Shown here piece after piece: positions 22,211 through 25,120 of a stretch of DNA of 25,120 nt (the first letter of the stretch is position 1; each line of letters opens with the position of its first letter). The notes beneath the pieces are model-generated. The model saw only the letters and a list, made by a program, of their open reading frames with translations, searched no databases and was not told where the DNA came from. The stretch spans positions 1-25,120 of the forward strand of contig CAZNYN010000026.1 in NCBI GenBank assembly GCA_964577295.1, written 5' to 3'. The stretch is from CAZNYN01 sp964577295. GTDB lineage: Bacteria; Synergistota; Synergistia; Synergistales; Synergistaceae. The position numbers were made by a program, and so were the translations under genes.

Positions 22211-23557
22211 TTAAGCGCGCCTTAAAAGGTGTCCCTTGGGTTCTCCCAATACCTCATTATCGCGGACAGCCGGCACTCCTCCCAGGATGACCCACTTTAT
22301 TCCGTCGGGCGGCAGCAGTTCCATAGCGAATGTCGCATTGTCCCTTAATGTCTCTCCGTCGAATATCACAAGGTCGGCGTCCGCTCCCTCTGCTATGACA
22401 CCCTTGTTAAGCCAGTTCATCGCAGCGGGAAGGGCTGTGCACTTGCGAACAGCCTCGTGCCACGGCAGTCCCTTATCGGCAAGCATGCGCAGTGCTCGCG
22501 GGAATGTGCCTGCCGCGCGCGGATGTCCGTGACCGCCGCGCAGGAGAGAGTCGGAGGCTATGGCGCAATTTTTGTGCATAAGGCACAGCTCGACTTCATC
22601 GCCTCTCATAACATGAGCTATGATCAGAGTTTCGGGAGCTTCCTTTCTGAGCCTCTCATATAGGTTATCCTCATTCAGCCACTTGCCTCTGTAAGGGCCG
22701 CTCCCTATTTCGAGAGACTCAAGCCCCTTTCCCCACCTTTCTTCAAATCCGGCATCAAATACTGCAGAACCGAGATTTGTGCAGAAAGCGTCGTAGGGAT
22801 AGCAGTCGAAAGTTACATCTGCTCCGTCGTCTGCTGCTTTTTCTATATGTTCCAAAACTTCGGCAAGATGACCGAATGCCGTCATGCTGCCTGTGTGGGA
22901 TATCTGGAATCTGACAGGCCACTTCTTGGCGTACTCGATGATTTCATCAGTGGCAGCGACTGCCTGAGGCCCGTCGGAACGAATGTGTACCGGTATCCAC
23001 CTCTGCTTGAACTCCTTTACTATGTCAAAAAGGGGAGCAAGTTCCTCGGGCGGTGTGTTGGGCATATACTCAAGCCCCACGGAAAGCCCGAAAGAGCCCT
23101 TTTCAAGCTCGCTTCGCAGAAGTTCGCACATCGTCTCCCTCTGCTCCTCATTTGCCGCAGCGTAGATGTCTGTTACCCCCGCTGCTTCGCGCAGACATGT
23201 ATGACCCGTGAGATATCCCAAATTGAGCCAAGGCTTCTGCCTGTAAGGGAGAATGTCGGAAGCAAGAGGCCCCGAACCGCAGTTTCCCGCTATGGCAGTG
23301 GTAACGCCCTGACGCAGCAGAGATTTTTCCACTGTATCTCCGTCGCACACTTCCTCGTCATGCATATGAGAGTCGATAAATCCGGGCGATACGAAAAGTC
23401 CCTTCGCGTCTATCACAAAGTCGGCATCAGGCTCATCATGTGTCAGAAGAGCGATTTTTCCGTCAGATACCGCGATATTTACAGCTTCCTCCCTTGCTTG
23501 GTCGGGAAAGAGCACAGTCCCGTTTTTAATAAGCAGAGAGAACTTTGTATTTGTCAT
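22211..23557 (-). CDS. N-acyl-D-amino-acid deacylase (D-aminoacylase)
   Basis: A 448-aa amidohydrolase-superfamily enzyme. It removes the acyl group from N-acyl-D-amino acids to give free D-amino acids. Motifs in order: H64 and H66 in DSHMHDEE, C93 in AGNCGSGP (the bridging cysteine ligand that marks this family), H191 in PVHIRSD, H221 in ISHTGS, D336 in IASDSLL, then GGHGHPRAAGTF (341-352), and the C-terminal urease-like beta strands GADADLVIFD. All expected metal ligands are present. ATG 23557 lies 4 nt after the carrier stop, and a TTAGGA site overlaps that stop, so the two are coupled. The carrier presumably supplies its substrate. Some relatives act on D-hydantoins or D-glutamate derivatives, so specificity is open. 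Confidence 0.93.
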   Translation of the reverse strand: MTNTKFSLLIKNGTVLFPDQAREEAVNIAVSDGKIALLTHDEPDADFVIDAKGLFVSPGFIDSHMHDEEVCDGDTVEKSLLRQGVTTAIAGNCGSGPLASDILPYRQKPWLNLGYLTGHTCLREAAGVTDIYAAANEEQRETMCELLRSELEKGSFGLSVGLEYMPNTPPEELAPLFDIVKEFKQRWIPVHIRSDGPQAVAATDEIIEYAKKWPVRFQISHTGSMTAFGHLAEVLEHIEKAADDGADVTFDCYPYDAFCTNLGSAVFDAGFEERWGKGLESLEIGSGPYRGKWLNEDNLYERLRKEAPETLIIAHVMRGDEVELCLMHKNCAIASDSLLRGGHGHPRAAGTFPRALRMLADKGLPWHEAVRKCTALPAAMNWLNKGVIAEGADADLVIFDGETLRDNATFAMELLPPDGIKWVILGGVPAVRDNEVLGEPKGHLLRRA

Positions 23558-23561
23558 AATC

Positions 23562-24956
23562 CTAATTGTAACCGATGGCTACTGCCACAAATATGAAAAC
23601 CATCTGAACGGCAAAAAGCAGACCGAAGAACGGAATAAAGTACTTCCACCAGCGGTCGATGGGAACCTTCGCAAGTCCGCAGATAACGGGAAGCAAAGTT
23701 GTCGGCCAGAGAATGTTTGAGAAACCGTCTCCGAACTGGTAGGCCAAGACTGCGACCTGACGCTGAATGCCCAAAATGTCCGAAAGAGGAGCCATGATAG
23801 GCATTGTGACTGCCGCCTGTCCAGAACCTGACGGGATAAAGAAGTTTATCAAAGTCTGAACGACGAGCATGCCTTCTGCGGCGACCCACTTCGGCAAAGA
23901 GGTAAGAGGGGCGGCCAGAGCATAGACGACAGTGTCGATTATCTGTCCCTGCTCCATAACGACAAGAACGCCTCTTGAAATACCGACTATTGTCGCTCCG
24001 AAAATGATATCTCTCCAAGCATCGATGTAAATTTCGGCAATGCGGCTCGGGCTGTAGCTGTTGGCAACACCGCAGGCGATACCGGTTATAAGCAGAAGTC
24101 CGCAGAGTTCGTCAAAGTACCATCCCTTTTCAAGAACGCCCCAAACGAGAACCCCGAGAGAAATTACAAGGATAAGCAGTGTGAGCTTGTTCTTGCCCGT
24201 CATCTTAGATTCGATAAGCTCGTTGTGGTCGAGAGCCAAAGCTCCCATATCCACTCCTGCCATAAGGGACTTGCTCGGGTCTTTCTTAACAATCGCCGCA
24301 TAGCGCATAGTCCATGCAACGCCCATAGTGACAAAGACAAACCATGCCACGACACGCAGCCCCAGTCCCGAGAAAAGCGGAAGCTCCGCGAACTTCTGAG
24401 CGAGTCCGACAGTGAACGGGTTCATGAAAGCGGCTGCAAATCCGAGTCCGCAGCCCATGGCAACGACAGACATACCGACAATGGCGTCATAGCCCATAGC
24501 AATGGCAAGACCGACAAAGATAGGAATAAATCCGAAAGCCTCTTCAAACATTCCGAAGAATGTGGAGCATGTGGCAAAGAGATAGATAAATACCGGAAGC
24601 ACAAAAGCTTCCTTGCCTTTGGTTCTGCGAAGAAGAGCGCCTATTGCCGCATTCAGTGCTCCGCTGACGATAATCAGATAGAAGCAGGCATAGGATATCA
24701 TAATGAAGAAGATAACGTTTGCTGCATTTATAAGTCCCTTATAGACACAGATAAAGGTCTGGAACGGATTAACCGGGCTCTGGGCCACTGCATGGTAAGT
24801 GGCCGGGTCAACAATTGTGCGGCCGGTATTCGGATCTGTAATCCTGTCATATACGCCTGCCGGAACAAAATAAGTTCCTATTGCGGCAAGTACGGTAAGA
24901 CAAAAAAGAATTACAAAGGTGTGCGGAACTTTGAACGTAGATTTTTTCTCTGACAT
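23562..24956 (-). CDS. YfcC/DcuC-family (C4-dicarboxylate anaerobic carrier) membrane transporter
   Basis: A 464-aa polytopic inner-membrane protein; GGGAGGG lies 6 nt before ATG 24956. The N-terminal FKVPHTFVILFCLTVLAAIG (8-27) and FVPAGVYDR (30-38) are the YfcC-type start, followed by repeated glycine-rich helices (GMFEEAFGFIPIFVGLAIAM, MNPFTVGLAQKFAELPLFSG) and a late NFFIPSGSGQAAVTMPIMAP loop that resembles the substrate-site hairpins of dicarboxylate and ion transporters. Family members move dicarboxylates, arginine or ornithine, or acyl amino acids, usually with protons or sodium. First in a unit with a D-aminoacylase, so an N-acyl or D-amino acid substrate is the best guess. It has a promoter near the right edge of the window. 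Confidence 0.9.
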   Translation of the reverse strand: MSEKKSTFKVPHTFVILFCLTVLAAIGTYFVPAGVYDRITDPNTGRTIVDPATYHAVAQSPVNPFQTFICVYKGLINAANVIFFIMISYACFYLIIVSGALNAAIGALLRRTKGKEAFVLPVFIYLFATCSTFFGMFEEAFGFIPIFVGLAIAMGYDAIVGMSVVAMGCGLGFAAAFMNPFTVGLAQKFAELPLFSGLGLRVVAWFVFVTMGVAWTMRYAAIVKKDPSKSLMAGVDMGALALDHNELIESKMTGKNKLTLLILVISLGVLVWGVLEKGWYFDELCGLLLITGIACGVANSYSPSRIAEIYIDAWRDIIFGATIVGISRGVLVVMEQGQIIDTVVYALAAPLTSLPKWVAAEGMLVVQTLINFFIPSGSGQAAVTMPIMAPLSDILGIQRQVAVLAYQFGDGFSNILWPTTLLPVICGLAKVPIDRWWKYFIPFFGLLFAVQMVFIFVAVAIGYN

Positions 24957-24977
24957 ACGAAACCCTCCCGGTGATAC

Positions 24978-25004
24978 TCAAAATGTAATGCTGAATTCTC
25001 CCAA
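24978..25004 (-). other. Possible 8-codon leader frame
   Basis: A strong AAAGGAGG (25015-25008 on the minus strand) is followed after 4 nt by TTG and the frame MGEFSITF then TGA, ending about 20 nt before the carrier start. The spacing is a little short and the start is TTG, so this is only a candidate leader peptide. Confidence 0.25.
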
Positions 25005-25017
25005 TTTACCTCCTTTC

Positions 25018-25033
25018 ATAAACTAAAGTTTAT
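25018..25033. promoter_or_regulatory. Palindromic operator-like site upstream of the carrier gene
   Basis: ATAAACTAAAGTTTAT is a 6-bp-arm palindrome with a 4-nt centre, located between the -10 and the carrier gene, a typical position for a dimeric repressor site. Confidence 0.4.
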
Positions 25034-25082
25034 CATACTTTCGAGAAAAGCAGAAAGTAAAGATGCGAAAAAATGATAGTAT

Positions 25083-25110
25083 ATAATAATCCTTTTATAT
25101 TTATTGTCAA
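25083..25110 (-). promoter_or_regulatory. Putative sigma70-type promoter of the carrier/D-aminoacylase unit
   Basis: Consensus TTGACA on the minus strand (25110-25105), a 16-nt spacer and TATTAT (25088-25083), with the start codon about 125 nt downstream. The 5' UTR is long enough to carry an operator and leader frame. Confidence 0.55.
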
Positions 25111-25120
25111 TATCCCATTT

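Noticed and set aside
22847..23596. 249-codon plus-strand frame opposite the D-aminoacylase gene
   Set aside because: Antisense to a gene with all metal ligands present; no domain or ribosome site.
24225..24953. 242-codon plus-strand frame opposite the YfcC-type carrier gene
   Set aside because: Low-complexity K/H/S-rich translation antisense to a clear membrane protein.

Overview
The window looks like a piece of chromosome from an anaerobic, amino-acid- and peptide-fermenting bacterium with a diderm envelope. A member of the Synergistota (Cloacibacillus/Synergistes-like) fits best. That assignment is an inference from gene content (many M20 amidohydrolases with dedicated carriers, AdhE-type alcohol metabolism, a TPR/DUF4037/DUF4125 cluster) and not from any marker gene; there is no rRNA or tRNA here. 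Every gene is tightly packed with a good Shine-Dalgarno sequence, and I see no transposase, integrase, phage gene or CRISPR array.

Layout: (1) 1-2418, minus: secreted M6-family zinc metalloprotease, cut by the left edge. (2) 2611-5050, plus: a translationally coupled three-gene unit, TPR protein, DUF4037 nucleotidyltransferase-like protein, DUF4125 protein. (3) 5209-6528, plus: a multi-zinc-ribbon protein and an exported DUF4412-like protein. (4) 6529-7473: gene-poor convergent gap with terminators, a 39-bp-arm nested inverted repeat and dispersed-repeat sequence. (5) 7474-11063, minus: polytopic carrier followed by two tandem M20D amidohydrolases. (6) 11064-11676: second gene-poor gap with repeats. 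(7) 11677-13836, minus: large MscS-type channel. (8) 14121-19107, plus: iron-containing alcohol dehydrogenase, adhE, an APH/choline-kinase-fold kinase and a small thioredoxin-like [2Fe-2S] protein. (9) 19108-19680: repeat-rich convergent gap. (10) 19681-24956, minus: YfcC/DcuC-type carrier, N-acyl-D-amino-acid deacylase and two further M20 amidohydrolases, with a promoter near the right edge.

How it fits together: loci 5 and 10 share one design, a membrane carrier encoded upstream of two tandem M20 hydrolases, so each probably imports an N-acylated or otherwise amide-blocked amino acid (or small peptide) and hydrolyses it in the cytoplasm; locus 10 adds a D-specific deacylase. The alcohol dehydrogenase/AdhE operon would dispose of reducing equivalents from the resulting acyl-CoA and aldehydes. 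The most unusual non-coding signals are two different 11-bp-period tandem repeats in the gap at 19108-19680, one of which recurs inverted in the same gap and again at 11241-11273, and the nested inverted repeat at 7136-7247. The least understood protein system is the TPR/DUF4037/DUF4125 unit.
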